Source: CALBPI01 sp045110335 (lineage in GTDB: Bacteria; Pseudomonadota; Gammaproteobacteria; Steroidobacterales; Woeseiaceae). From it: a DNA stretch of 64,000 nucleotides. Where the stretch lies: contig JBGCGB010000033.1 of the NCBI GenBank assembly GCA_045110335.1, forward strand, positions 1-64,000, given 5' to 3'. The notes beneath the pieces were generated by a model. That model saw only the letters and a program-made list of their open reading frames with translations. It did not search any database and was not told the DNA's origin. A program made the position numbers and the translations under genes. Shown here piece after piece: positions 1 to 9,301 of this stretch (its first letter is position 1; every line of letters starts with the position of its first letter).

Positions 1-1636
1 GTCACTTCCAGCGCCACGAGCTCCGGATCCCGCTCTAATGGATCGCCCCAACCGCCGCCACCCCACGTGACGTAGTGCAGCAAGTCGCCCTTAGCCACAG
101 CGATGTTATCGACTTTGGAACCGAGGAATTCCTGCGTGCCATCAACCCGGTCAATACGTTTCCATGAGCGTGCCGCCGGTTTACCACCGTTAACACCCCA
201 AGGTGGGACAAACCAGCGATCATCATGAATCGAGATATTGCCTTCTTGCGTAAATCGGTAAGTCATGTGGATGCCATTGCCACCCCGGTTGAGACCAGCG
301 CCACCCGAATCCGGTGCGGATTCATAACGCTCGATGATCATCGGGAAGTAATGCTCCAGGAATTCGTTAGGCACGTTGGTGAAACCGGGCCACAGAGAGT
401 GACCATCAGGGCCATCGCCGAACGGCTTACCCGGAATGCCACCAAAACCAATCTGGAACAACTGATACCAGTCGCCTTGTTCATCGAAACCCGAATACAT
501 CAAATGTGGTGATGAAGAGAAGCCGGCTGCACAGAGGAAGTCCGGCGTCTTCTGACCCAACAGGGCACCCAGAATATCGAAGATACGACCGAGTGCATGC
601 GTACGACAGGAAAGCGCTGCCGGGAACTTCGGTTTCAACAACGACCCTTCCGGAATGCGCACGTCGACGAGATCATAAAAACCATCGTTGAACAGCACTT
701 GTGGATCAAACACCATGATCATGTAGATGCCAAAGAACATCTTGAACATGTTTTCATTGAGGTAGAAATTGATCGACGAATCCGATTGCGGGTCAGTGCC
801 GGCAAAGTCTAATATGACTTTTTCGCCTTCCCGCCACATCGTGCACTTCACTTTGAAGGGCCCATTACCCTTACCGTCATCACAGATGTAGTCTTCGAAA
901 GTGACCGGCTCCTCACCAATCGCCTGACTGATCAGCATGCCCATTGCACGTTTATTGCGAGCCAACAATTCTTCGGTGGCGGAGACATAGACATCTTCAC
1001 CAAACCGATCGCAGATCTCATTGACACGCAGCGCCGCCACCCGGCAAGACGCAACAATCGCGTGGAGGTCAGCTCGATACCATTCCGGCATCCGGCTCTG
1101 ATGCGTTGCGATCTTCAGAATATCTTCCTGTAGCTCGCCTTTGCGATAGAGCTTAACCGGTGGCATCCGCAGGCCTTCCTCGAAAATCGAAGCCGCATCC
1201 GTCGGCAGTGAACCAGGGACTTTGCCGCCAATATCGGTCATATGACCAAACATCGCGGACCAGCTGATCACACGACCATTCCGGAATATCGGCATGATGA
1301 CCAATTGGTCGTTGTTATGGCTAACAGCGCCTTCACAACTGTAAGGGTCATTCAAAAGAATGATGTCGCCTTCTTCGAGCTCACCATCAAAGCCTTGCAT
1401 GAAGCCACCGATGAACGAGCCGAACTGGCCAACGACCATCTTGCCGCTGCGTTCTGCAATCATCGGGAACGCATCACCCTGTTCACGAATCCCCGGTGAT
1501 AGCGCCGTACGAAACAAAGTCGCATCCATTTCCAGACGTGCGTTACGCAATGCATTTTCAATGATGTCCAACGTGACGGGATCAACATCTACGCTTTCAA
1601 AACCAGCGCTATTCGGTTCGATTAATTTAGCAACCA
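1..1636 (-). CDS. hyuB: Hydantoinase B/oxoprolinase family protein, C-terminus cut by window edge
   Basis: The reading frame starts MVAKLIEPNSAGFESVDVDP and runs off the left edge after about 545 codons, so only the last residues are missing. Recognisable HyuB-family segments include the early EMDATLFRTALSPGIREQGD region, NDPY in the first third, FAGTDPQS, and the glycine-rich GGGGWGDPLERDP near the visible end. HyuB subunits pair with HyuA in ATP-dependent opening of hydantoin, oxoproline or related rings; some relatives are carboxylases. The gene lies 5 nt downstream of hyuA, so the two are surely one operon. The substrate cannot be told from sequence. Confidence 0.93.
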
Positions 1637-1641
1637 TGTTC

Positions 1642-3699
1642 TTACCCCTGTTCCGTCGGATAAATCAGAATATTTCCGTAATCGTCCACTTTCGCGACAT
1701 GATCCGGTAGCACGAGCGCCGTGCTATCCATTTCAGTCACGATGGCGGGGCCGGCAAAAGAATCACCGGCTTTCAGTTTCGACCGATCATAGATAACGGC
1801 CGGTAGCTTCTCTCCGGCAACCCATAACTCGTGATCAGATACTTTCGCAGCTGCCGGGTCGCCCGTGCCTTTTTCGATATGCAAAGCTGGTAACTCCAGC
1901 GCCTTGCCGATCGCGATCACCCGTACATTAACGAGCTCATGCTCGGCATCCATATTGAAGGTAAACATTCGGCGATGTTCTTCATCGAATGCATCGCAAA
2001 GCTCTTGCACCGCACTATCATTATCAAGGCCATAGATAAACGGCATCGATATCTCGAAACCCTGCCCGTGATAACGAACATCGATCTCATAGCGCACCTC
2101 CGCGTCATCGGCAGAAACACCCTCTTCAGTCAGTTCTGCGATAACCTGTGTTTCCATTTCGCGAAGCACACCCGATACATCAGCTGAGCTGGTCTCGGAT
2201 AGACGCTTGGAGAAACTACGCGAGCTCTCGGCACGCATTCGCGTCGTCGCATCACCGAGCGCACACAAGACGCCGGGAGAATTCGGAACGACCACGGGCC
2301 ATGAACCCATCAACTTCGCCACTGCGTTGGAGTGCAGCGAGCCGGCGCCACCAAAACCCATCAACGCGAAATCTCGGGGGTCGTAGCCTTGTTGGACAGA
2401 AATCATGCGGATCGCACCGAACATGTTTTCGTTGACAATATCGATGATTCCCGCAGCAGCTTCATGGAGCGAAATACCCATATCATCAGCCACTTTTTGA
2501 ACCGCCTTCTTGGCCGCATCGCGATCCAGTTCAAAAGCGCCGCCGAGCAATGACTCAGGCAAGTAACCCAACACAACATTCGCGTCTGTCACGGTCGCGG
2601 CTTCGCCGCCCTTTCCGTAACAAGCTGGTCCCGGCACCGCACCGGCGCTTTCCGGTCCGACACGTAATGCTTTGGTCAGCTCCGGTACGTGCGCAATTGA
2701 GCCACCGCCAGCACCCACGGTCTTCACATCCAGTGAGGACGCTCGTACCGATAAGTGTCCAACGTCAGTATTCCTAACCAACTTCGGCTCATTGTTCTCA
2801 ATCAACGCGACGTCCGTTGATGTACCGCCCACATCCAACGTCAGAATGTTTTTCAGGCCTGCCTGGCTCGCAACCCAAAGTGCGCCTGTCACGCCACCGG
2901 CCGGGCCGGACAGCAATAAGTTGACCGGTGCATCTTGCGATTTCCGAGCCGTCATCAGACCGCCATCGGAACGAAGCAAGTTCAACCTCGCCTTAACGCC
3001 ATAGGCTTGCAGCTCCTTCTCGAGGTTGCTGACGTATCGTCCCACGACCGGACGAACCGCCGCATTGGCAACGGAAGTCAACGCCCGCTCATATTCATAC
3101 ATTTCGGGCAAAATTTCGTGACTGAGCGAAATCGTAAGATCGGGGAATACTTCAGCGGCGATCTTGGCAACTTGTTGTTCATGCTCGCCATTGATGTAGG
3201 CGTTCATCAGGCAAATCGTAATCGCCTCAACACCATTTTCTTTCAGACTTTCCAACGAAGCGCGTGTCGCGGCTTCGTCGATCGGCCGGTACTCGTCGCC
3301 ATTGGCGAGCAAACGACCAGGCACCTCAACCGTATCTTCAAGACGAGCCAGCGGTTGTGGTTTCGGCCAGATAATCCAGGCAGCTAAGCCGCCGGGAACC
3401 AGCGAACGCGCAATTTGCAAGACTTGGCGATAACCTTCGGTCACGACAAGACCAACCCTCGCACCTTTTCCTTCCAGCACGGCATTGGTCGCAACCGTTG
3501 TGCCATGCAAGAAATCGGCGATCTGGCCGGCATCGATACCCGCCTGCTCGCAGATTCCTTTAGTACCGCCAACCACCGCCTCAGACGGATCATGTGGGGT
3601 ACTGGGTACCTTCGAACGATGCGTCTCGCCCGTTGCGTCATCAAACAACAACAGATCCGTAAAGGTTCCGCCGACGTCCACTCCCAATCGATAAGCCAT
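1642..3699 (-). CDS. hyuA: Hydantoinase A/oxoprolinase family protein (ATP-binding subunit)
   Basis: A 685-residue protein with the N-terminal actin-like ATPase signature GVDVGGTFTDLLLFDD and a second nucleotide-binding segment NILTLDVGGTSTDVALIE, as in HyuA and 5-oxoprolinase. The family phosphorylates the ring or a carbonyl substrate in the cytoplasm, and HyuB completes the reaction. I start at the ATG giving MAYRLGVDVGG: it has a GGAG ribosome site about 9 nt upstream, whereas the open frame extends 12 codons further without a better start. First gene of the hyuA-hyuB operon. Which substrate it uses (hydantoin, N-methylhydantoin, oxoproline, acetophenone-like) is open. Confidence 0.93.
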   Translation of the reverse strand: MAYRLGVDVGGTFTDLLLFDDATGETHRSKVPSTPHDPSEAVVGGTKGICEQAGIDAGQIADFLHGTTVATNAVLEGKGARVGLVVTEGYRQVLQIARSLVPGGLAAWIIWPKPQPLARLEDTVEVPGRLLANGDEYRPIDEAATRASLESLKENGVEAITICLMNAYINGEHEQQVAKIAAEVFPDLTISLSHEILPEMYEYERALTSVANAAVRPVVGRYVSNLEKELQAYGVKARLNLLRSDGGLMTARKSQDAPVNLLLSGPAGGVTGALWVASQAGLKNILTLDVGGTSTDVALIENNEPKLVRNTDVGHLSVRASSLDVKTVGAGGGSIAHVPELTKALRVGPESAGAVPGPACYGKGGEAATVTDANVVLGYLPESLLGGAFELDRDAAKKAVQKVADDMGISLHEAAAGIIDIVNENMFGAIRMISVQQGYDPRDFALMGFGGAGSLHSNAVAKLMGSWPVVVPNSPGVLCALGDATTRMRAESSRSFSKRLSETSSADVSGVLREMETQVIAELTEEGVSADDAEVRYEIDVRYHGQGFEISMPFIYGLDNDSAVQELCDAFDEEHRRMFTFNMDAEHELVNVRVIAIGKALELPALHIEKGTGDPAAAKVSDHELWVAGEKLPAVIYDRSKLKAGDSFAGPAIVTEMDSTALVLPDHVAKVDDYGNILIYPTEQG

Positions 3700-3753
3700 A
3701 CAGTCAATCTCCGACCCGACCCTTCGGGTCACCACAAAGGTTATAAAGTTATA

Positions 3754-3782
3754 ACATTATTGCTGTCGCCACAACGGGTCAA
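3754..3782 (-). promoter_or_regulatory. Candidate promoter of hyuA-hyuB
   Basis: On the minus strand TTGACC (3782-3777) is followed after exactly 17 nt by TAATGT (3759-3754), about 55 nt before the hyuA start. Two direct GTTATAA copies, 8 nt apart (3740-3746 and 3748-3754), overlap the downstream side and could be an operator for a neighbouring or distant regulator. The -10 match is only moderate, so this is a candidate. Confidence 0.4.
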
Positions 3783-3799
3783 GCGAGATTCGTTGTGGC

Positions 3800-3828
3800 A
3801 AAAAAAAGGCCGGCGCAGTGGCCGGCCT
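3800..3828 (-). terminator. Rho-independent terminator of the TonB receptor gene
   Basis: An 8-bp perfect GC-rich stem AGGCCGGC/GCCGGCCT (3807-3814 and 3821-3828) with a 6-nt loop. On the minus strand it is followed by a run of eight T. It begins 9 nt after the receptor stop codon and separates that gene from hyuA. Confidence 0.92.
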
Positions 3829-3836
3829 CCTTAGCG

Positions 3837-6395
3837 CTAGAAACGGTACGTAAAGTCCACACCGTAAGCGTCACGTGCACTTGGGTGCACGAACGAGCCA
3901 CCGAACTCAGGTGCGGGAATCACTTCCTGCAAATACTGCTCGTCGGTCAAGTTGCGACCCCAGACCGTCGCCGTCCAGCGATCGCCAGAAAGTCCTACCC
4001 GAAGATTCAAGGTGCCATAGGCATCTCGTTTCGTCTTGGAGAAATCCTGCGTAAAGCCGGGCCCGAAAAAGACCTGCCATACCGTCGGTGTTGCCTCGCC
4101 CTGCAGCGTGTGGAACCACATATCGCCGACGTATTGATAATCCAAGCGCGCGTTCAGTGTCATGTTCTGACCAATCGGCGTACTGAAGTTTGCGCCGAGG
4201 TTAGCCGTAACATCCGGTGCCTGTGGCGCGTCATTACCAACCGACAATGGACGATTTCGGTTTTCCTTAATCTCGCTGTCCAGCAAACCAATACCGCCAA
4301 ATACCGTCCAGGAGTCCGTTAGTGCCGCATCAAAGTCCACTTCGAAGCCGTTAATGTTTAGCTCATCAATGGTCGTAACCACGCGTAACAAGCCCCACGG
4401 TCCGGCGAAGAACTCGAAGAACTGATTATCCTCAACGTTATTGTTAAACAACGCGGCATTCACTCTCAACCGTCGATCGAAGAAGTAGGCCTTTGCACCC
4501 AACTCGAAACTCTGGGTGACCTCTTTGTCGAACTCGTCCCGGACCAACAATTGAGCATCAACAAGCGCACCGGGATTGGTGCCATCGGCATTGTCGTTCA
4601 ACCAGAAGTCGAGCGTCGCCTGACTACCGATGGAGTTGAAACCACCACTACGGAAACCAACACCATAGGTCGCGAACAAGTTAATGTCGTCGTTAAACGC
4701 ATAACTTAGGCTGACTTTGGGCTGCAGCTGATTGAATGTCTCATTACGTTCGGGAACGCCACCAGGGTTGGCGTTGAAGGCCGGGTTGATCGGGCCTGGC
4801 ACACCGCCAACCAGTGTATTGATGTTCAGACCTGACGCCGACACGTTCGGCACGCGATTGTTAACACGTCGTTCTTCCGTGTCATAACGCAACGCTAATG
4901 CCAATTCGGTCCGGTCATTCAAGTCAAACTCAAGCTGACCGAATGCCGCATAGACTTTCGTATCGAAAACATCGTCGAACAACAAATCGGTCGGATTAGG
5001 TCCCGTTGGGCCGACGTACGGCTGTCGCAAGAAGCCCTGACCGGTGTCAGCGCCATAGGCGACAACCACTTCGCGCTCGATTTCAGCGAAATAAACGCCG
5101 GCAATCCAACGCGCTGCGTAGCTGTCATCACTGGTCAAGCGCGCCTCGAAGCTATAGTCGCTTTGGTTACGCTCTTGATACTGATAGCCATCGCAGGTCG
5201 TTGGTGTATACGGTCCGTAAACGCCGGTGAAATCCGTCGCGGGACTCGAGGGCAAGACACCGAATGGGGCGAAGAACGGGCCGAACAAATCTTCCCGGCC
5301 AGCACCACCAGCAGCCACCGGCAAGTTGTTTAGCGTCGCCCGGCCGTTTTGGCAAGCCGGCGTCACTTCGTAGCCGTAGAAAGAGGCACTCGTGCCATCC
5401 GACAACAAATATTCATCCAAATCGTTATAGGCAAAAACGGCGGTCAACGTTTGCCGCGGCAAATCCCAGTCTGCCTTGACCGAGAAATCGAATGTCTCCT
5501 GCTCATTTTCACCAGGTGTGTTGAACGAGAAGATGAAATCGGTGTCATTAACGTCCGCAAAGTAGGCCGGCTGGCTGAAGGCTTGCTCAAAGCCCGGAAT
5601 CGCGAACACCGCATTGAAGTTGATCGCACCACCTTCCACTTTACTGGTGCCAATTCTGAAATCGAGCGTCAAGTCATCGTTGACGTCCCAGTCTAGCCTG
5701 GCCTTGAAGGTCGTGTCTTCTAGGAAATCGACCGAATCATCGGTGCCAAGAAATACGTTTTCATAGAAACCGTCAGTGGTCTTATAACTGGCCGCGACGC
5801 GCGCTCGCACGTTATCGCTCAAACCACCACTCAAGACCGCGTTCAGTCGTTGGCTATTATTGTTACCAAAACCACCGGTAATCTGGCCTTCGAATTCATC
5901 GCTGGTCGGCTTGGTCGTGACCAAAATGGCTCCGGACACGGCATTACGGCCGTACAGGGCGCCTTGCGGCCCTTTCAGAACCTCAATCTGTTGAACATCG
6001 AGCAGCTCTTCATTAAAGGCATTGGGGTTGGTGATCAAAACGCCATCGACCACATAGGCGAAAGTTGATTCTGCATCCCGCGTAGAAACGATGCCGCGAA
6101 TACTTACCTGGGTATCACCGACATTCGCCGAGTCAACAATGGTGACGTTCGGAATCAAGCTGATAAAGTCAGCGGGTCTTTCGATGCCGGCATTTTCGAT
6201 CTGCTCGCTCGTAATCGCGCTCACAGAAATGGGCACATCTTGTAATGTTTCTGATCTTTTTCTAGCAGTTACAACAATTTCTTCAAGTGCTTGCTGAGCA
6301 ACAGCAGCGCTCGGAATCGCCATAGACAACATCAATGCGGTGCCTGCTTTTGAACACACAGCGTTTACTGCGCGGGAAAGCCTATCTGAATGCAT
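3837..6395 (-). CDS. TonB-dependent outer-membrane receptor (large VTARKR-type)
   Basis: An 852-residue protein with a signal peptide ending near AVAQQ, then a TonB box/plug start EEIVVTARKR and VPISVSAI, the plug motif VLKGPQGALYGRNAVSGAI, and a long beta-barrel ending in YGVDFTYRF, with the terminal Phe typical of BAM substrates. It imports a scarce substrate across the outer membrane using TonB-ExbBD energy. I chose the ATG at 6395 (MHSDRLSRAV) because AAGGAA precedes it; the open frame continues 71 codons upstream but with no signal peptide at its start. It is monocistronic with its own terminator. The ligand is unknown; this subfamily is abundant in marine and aquatic proteobacteria and includes receptors for glycans and other organics. 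Confidence 0.93.
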   Translation of the reverse strand: MHSDRLSRAVNAVCSKAGTALMLSMAIPSAAVAQQALEEIVVTARKRSETLQDVPISVSAITSEQIENAGIERPADFISLIPNVTIVDSANVGDTQVSIRGIVSTRDAESTFAYVVDGVLITNPNAFNEELLDVQQIEVLKGPQGALYGRNAVSGAILVTTKPTSDEFEGQITGGFGNNNSQRLNAVLSGGLSDNVRARVAASYKTTDGFYENVFLGTDDSVDFLEDTTFKARLDWDVNDDLTLDFRIGTSKVEGGAINFNAVFAIPGFEQAFSQPAYFADVNDTDFIFSFNTPGENEQETFDFSVKADWDLPRQTLTAVFAYNDLDEYLLSDGTSASFYGYEVTPACQNGRATLNNLPVAAGGAGREDLFGPFFAPFGVLPSSPATDFTGVYGPYTPTTCDGYQYQERNQSDYSFEARLTSDDSYAARWIAGVYFAEIEREVVVAYGADTGQGFLRQPYVGPTGPNPTDLLFDDVFDTKVYAAFGQLEFDLNDRTELALALRYDTEERRVNNRVPNVSASGLNINTLVGGVPGPINPAFNANPGGVPERNETFNQLQPKVSLSYAFNDDINLFATYGVGFRSGGFNSIGSQATLDFWLNDNADGTNPGALVDAQLLVRDEFDKEVTQSFELGAKAYFFDRRLRVNAALFNNNVEDNQFFEFFAGPWGLLRVVTTIDELNINGFEVDFDAALTDSWTVFGGIGLLDSEIKENRNRPLSVGNDAPQAPDVTANLGANFSTPIGQNMTLNARLDYQYVGDMWFHTLQGEATPTVWQVFFGPGFTQDFSKTKRDAYGTLNLRVGLSGDRWTATVWGRNLTDEQYLQEVIPAPEFGGSFVHPSARDAYGVDFTYRF

Positions 6396-6583
6396 GAGCT
6401 GGTTCCTTAATATAGAGACTGAATTTCTAATGCAACGCCGTACCCCGACTACCGATACACAGCCAGCCTGCCTGGACACTGCTCGGATTAGTCTTTGTCG
6501 AATATCACACCCCGACGGCAGGGTAGCAACTGCGACATAGCTAGACAAGCGTGAACTTTTCATCGCAAAAATCTTTGACGAAC

Positions 6584-6618
6584 CTAGAACAGAATGATTT
6601 ATGACCAAATCGTTCTAG
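6584..6618. repeat. Imperfect inverted repeat between kinase gene and receptor gene
   Basis: CTAGAAC (6584-6590) and GTTCTAG (6612-6618) form an inverted pair, with an inner GATTT (6596-6600)/AAATC (6608-6612) that extends it across a bulge. A 10-bp palindrome TAGTTAACTA (6616-6625) and two AAATCGTT copies (6607-6614, 6629-6636) adjoin. It lies just past the histidine kinase stop. There is no T-run, so it is not a standard terminator; an operator or a weak hairpin is possible. Confidence 0.35.
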
Positions 6619-6635
6619 TTAACTAAGGAAATCGT

Positions 6636-7973
6636 TTAGTTTTGCGGAAGCCAGACCGAAACCTGAACACCACCTGAGGCCCGATTCTGCAGACCGATTC
6701 GACCATTGTGGGCATCCACAATCTCACGGCATAGCGACAAACCCAGCCCCGAGCCGCTTTTCTTGGTGCTGTAAAACGGCAACAAAGCACTAGTTAACGC
6801 CTCTTCGCTCATTCCGCGACCCGCATCCTCTACGGTCAGCAACCAACCGCCCGACTGCTGCTCGACAGACAAGACGACCTCATCGATAGAAGACCCGGAT
6901 TCGGCTGCGTTCTTGCACAAATTAATAACGACCTGCTCCATTTGTTGCGGATCAAAGAAGCCTTGCGCCCCATCGATGACCGGTTGTAGGACGAAAGATT
7001 GCAGTTGCTGCAGTCGCTCAAGAAAAGGCTGCCACGCGACGCCTTGCTTGTTCGGCAGAGGTAACTTCGCAAACCGTGAGTAGCCTTCAATAAAGTCTTT
7101 CAACCCGATGCTGCGAGTCTCAATGGTCGCCAATAACCCAGGCACCCGTTCGGTCTCACCGCGCTCCAGTAAGACCTGTCCGGAGTGTGCCAACGAGGAA
7201 ATGGGCGCCAAAGAGTTATTTAACTCATGTCCGATAAGTCGGATTACCTTCTTCCAGGTAGCCACTTCTTGCCGATTCAACTCGTGCGTCAGTCGCTTCA
7301 AAAGGTACAAGCGATGCGCGCGTGCATTCAGCGTGAAGTCGTTACAAGAGAGGTGATAACGCTCGGTTTGGGTGTTCTCTTCGATGGTAACCATAGAGTC
7401 TGTACCCGCACGAAAGGCATCAACCAAAGCGGTTGGCTGCGCATCAATGACATCTCCGATAAAGCGGCGCCCTGCGAACGCCGCGCCGGCACTAAAGAGC
7501 GTTCGAGCCGTTGCGTTGGCATAAATGACCTGGTCACTGTCATTGCACAACACCAAAGCCAATGGTGAGGCCTGCAAGACCGTATCGAGCATCAACTCGC
7601 GTTGATGAAGGTTCTGTCGCTCCTCACGAAGCGTGCCGACCATCAAATTATAGGCACGGACGAGGTCGCCAAGTTCATCGTCACGACTATCGGCAATGGT
7701 AAAACTGAAATCAGCATCCCTGAGGCTATCGGCACTATCGATCAAAGCGCCGATTCGGGCGGTCGTCGGACCAATCAGATAGCGGATCAGGCTGACCACA
7801 AGGACGATCGCAACGATTGCTGCGACGCTAACGCTGAACGCGGCACTTTGCGTGGCATCGTGCAATCCGATCGCCGCCGCCAAGCTGGCGATGATGACCA
7901 GAAACGATCCAAAGATAAGCTTCCCCTGAAGGGATAGACGCCGGCTAGGTAGTTTTGTCGTCTGGTCCGTCAT
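6636..7973 (-). CDS. Membrane sensor histidine kinase (NtrY-like), partner of the sigma-54 regulator
   Basis: A 445-residue protein with two N-terminal membrane segments (about 19-37 and 45-66) separated by a very short periplasmic stretch, a HAMP linker (about 68-118), a PAS-like region (about 128-220), an H-box IGHELNNSLAPIS with His249, an N-box NLCKNAAE, and G-boxes DAGRGM and GSGLGLSLCREIV. The tiny periplasmic loop suggests it senses membrane state, a partner membrane protein, or a cytoplasmic cue through PAS. Its ATG overlaps the 3' end of the response regulator gene by 29 nt, so the two are translated together. It is the last gene of the ABC exporter operon and probably activates that operon through the regulator. 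Confidence 0.93.
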   Translation of the reverse strand: MTDQTTKLPSRRLSLQGKLIFGSFLVIIASLAAAIGLHDATQSAAFSVSVAAIVAIVLVVSLIRYLIGPTTARIGALIDSADSLRDADFSFTIADSRDDELGDLVRAYNLMVGTLREERQNLHQRELMLDTVLQASPLALVLCNDSDQVIYANATARTLFSAGAAFAGRRFIGDVIDAQPTALVDAFRAGTDSMVTIEENTQTERYHLSCNDFTLNARAHRLYLLKRLTHELNRQEVATWKKVIRLIGHELNNSLAPISSLAHSGQVLLERGETERVPGLLATIETRSIGLKDFIEGYSRFAKLPLPNKQGVAWQPFLERLQQLQSFVLQPVIDGAQGFFDPQQMEQVVINLCKNAAESGSSIDEVVLSVEQQSGGWLLTVEDAGRGMSEEALTSALLPFYSTKKSGSGLGLSLCREIVDAHNGRIGLQNRASGGVQVSVWLPQN

Positions 7974-9297
7974 GCAACCCGTATTTCACCATCCGTCGAT
8001 ATAACGCCTGACGGCTTAAGCCTAACTCTCGTGCCGCTCTCGCGACAATGTGATGATGTTGTGCCAAAGCTCGCCGGATATCGTGCTCGCTGGGTTCCGG
8101 TAAATCAACTGCAGCATGAGGTTTCAACCCGAGGTCCTCAACAGTAATCAAATCAGACGCTGCCAATACACGAGCCCTGGTGACGAGGTTCTCAAGCTCC
8201 CGTACGTTCCCCGGCCAGGTCTGTTGTTCGAGTAAACGCATGGCTTGGGCGGAAATCTTGTGATGGTTGCCGACCAATGCTTCGGCCAACAACGCAACAT
8301 CGCCTGCTCGATCATCGAGCGGCGGTAACGCCAGCTCAATCACATTCAGGCGATAGTACAAATCTTCCCGAAACCCGCCGGACCGTATCATGCCCGGCAA
8401 ATCGGCGTTGGTGGCACTGATCACGCGAACGTTCACTTTTTGTGTTTCAGAACTGCCCAGCCGCTCGAATTCACCACTTTGCAGCACACGCAACAGTCGG
8501 CTTTGACCATCTGCGGAGAGATTGCCAATCTCATCTAGAAACAGCGTGCCGCCATCAGCACTCTCGAATCGACCAATACGACGCTTGTTGATACCAGTAT
8601 ATGCACCTGCTTCCGCACCGAACAGCTCCGCTTCCAGTAGCTCTTGCGGCAGCCCGCCCACATTGACGCGGACGAACGGCCCCTCGCTCACGGAAGAGTT
8701 CGCCTGCACAATTTCGGCTAACTTTTCTTTACCGGCACCGTTGGGGCCCGTAATCATGACTGGCACATCGGAACGTGCCACCCGACAAGCCAGATTAACC
8801 ACTTCATGCATCACATCGCTTTGATAAACAGTGCCGCATAGATCGAAGCGTGCCGCAAGATCAGCCCGCGACGCATCACGCTCTTCCTGGAGAAGTTGCT
8901 TTTCGCGTTTCGCCGCATGCAACTGCAACAGGTTGTTCGTTGTGGTGATCAATCGATTGTCGTCCCATGGTTTTCCCATGTAGTCGGCGGCGCCGGCCTT
9001 CACCAGCTCGACAGCCGTCTCGAGGCTGGTCCAGGCTGTCAGTAAAACAATCGGCACGTCGGGCCAGTCCCGGCGAATATCATTGAACAGCGCAATCCCT
9101 TCGCCGCCCGAGGTCTTTTCTTCAGCGAAATTCATATCCTGAATAACGATATCGACATCCTGTTCCCGAAGAACATTTAATCCTGCGTCCGGCGTCGCTG
9201 CCGACAAGGCACGAATGCCGTGCAACGACAACAAGACCTCCAACGCATCGCGAACACCATCGTTGTCATCAATTACCAGTGCAATAGAATCTTTCAT
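7945..9297 (-). CDS. Sigma-54-dependent response regulator (receiver, AAA+, Fis HTH)
   Basis: A 450-residue NtrC-type activator. The receiver domain (1-125) has acidic pair DD10-11, acceptor Asp54 and Lys109. The AAA+ domain has Walker A GPNGAGKE (184-191), a sigma-54 contact loop reading GAYTGI (231-236) instead of GAFTGA, and Walker B LFLDEI. A C-terminal Fis-type helix-turn-helix follows (ARELGLSRQALYRRM). I start at MKDSIALVIDD rather than 12 codons upstream, because the receiver begins there and the longer form would overlap the permease gene. It should bind enhancer repeats upstream of 14170 and activate the sigma-54 promoter at 14155-14170, making the operon self-regulated. Confidence 0.94.
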   Translation of the reverse strand: MKDSIALVIDDNDGVRDALEVLLSLHGIRALSAATPDAGLNVLREQDVDIVIQDMNFAEEKTSGGEGIALFNDIRRDWPDVPIVLLTAWTSLETAVELVKAGAADYMGKPWDDNRLITTTNNLLQLHAAKREKQLLQEERDASRADLAARFDLCGTVYQSDVMHEVVNLACRVARSDVPVMITGPNGAGKEKLAEIVQANSSVSEGPFVRVNVGGLPQELLEAELFGAEAGAYTGINKRRIGRFESADGGTLFLDEIGNLSADGQSRLLRVLQSGEFERLGSSETQKVNVRVISATNADLPGMIRSGGFREDLYYRLNVIELALPPLDDRAGDVALLAEALVGNHHKISAQAMRLLEQQTWPGNVRELENLVTRARVLAASDLITVEDLGLKPHAAVDLPEPSEHDIRRALAQHHHIVARAARELGLSRQALYRRMVKYGLHDGPDDKTT

Positions 9298-9301
9298 CAA
9301 C

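Noticed and set aside
2935..3387. A 150-codon plus-strand open frame inside hyuA
   Set aside because: It is antisense to a well-conserved gene and resembles no protein family.
6396..6608. Possible 71-residue N-terminal extension of the first TonB receptor
   Set aside because: The signal peptide and an AAGGAA ribosome site lie at 6395; the extension is Cys/Arg-rich with no family features and covers the untranslated leader.
6584..6618. Terminator for the kinase operon
   Set aside because: The inverted repeat is AT-rich, bulged and has no T-run, so I list it only as a repeat.
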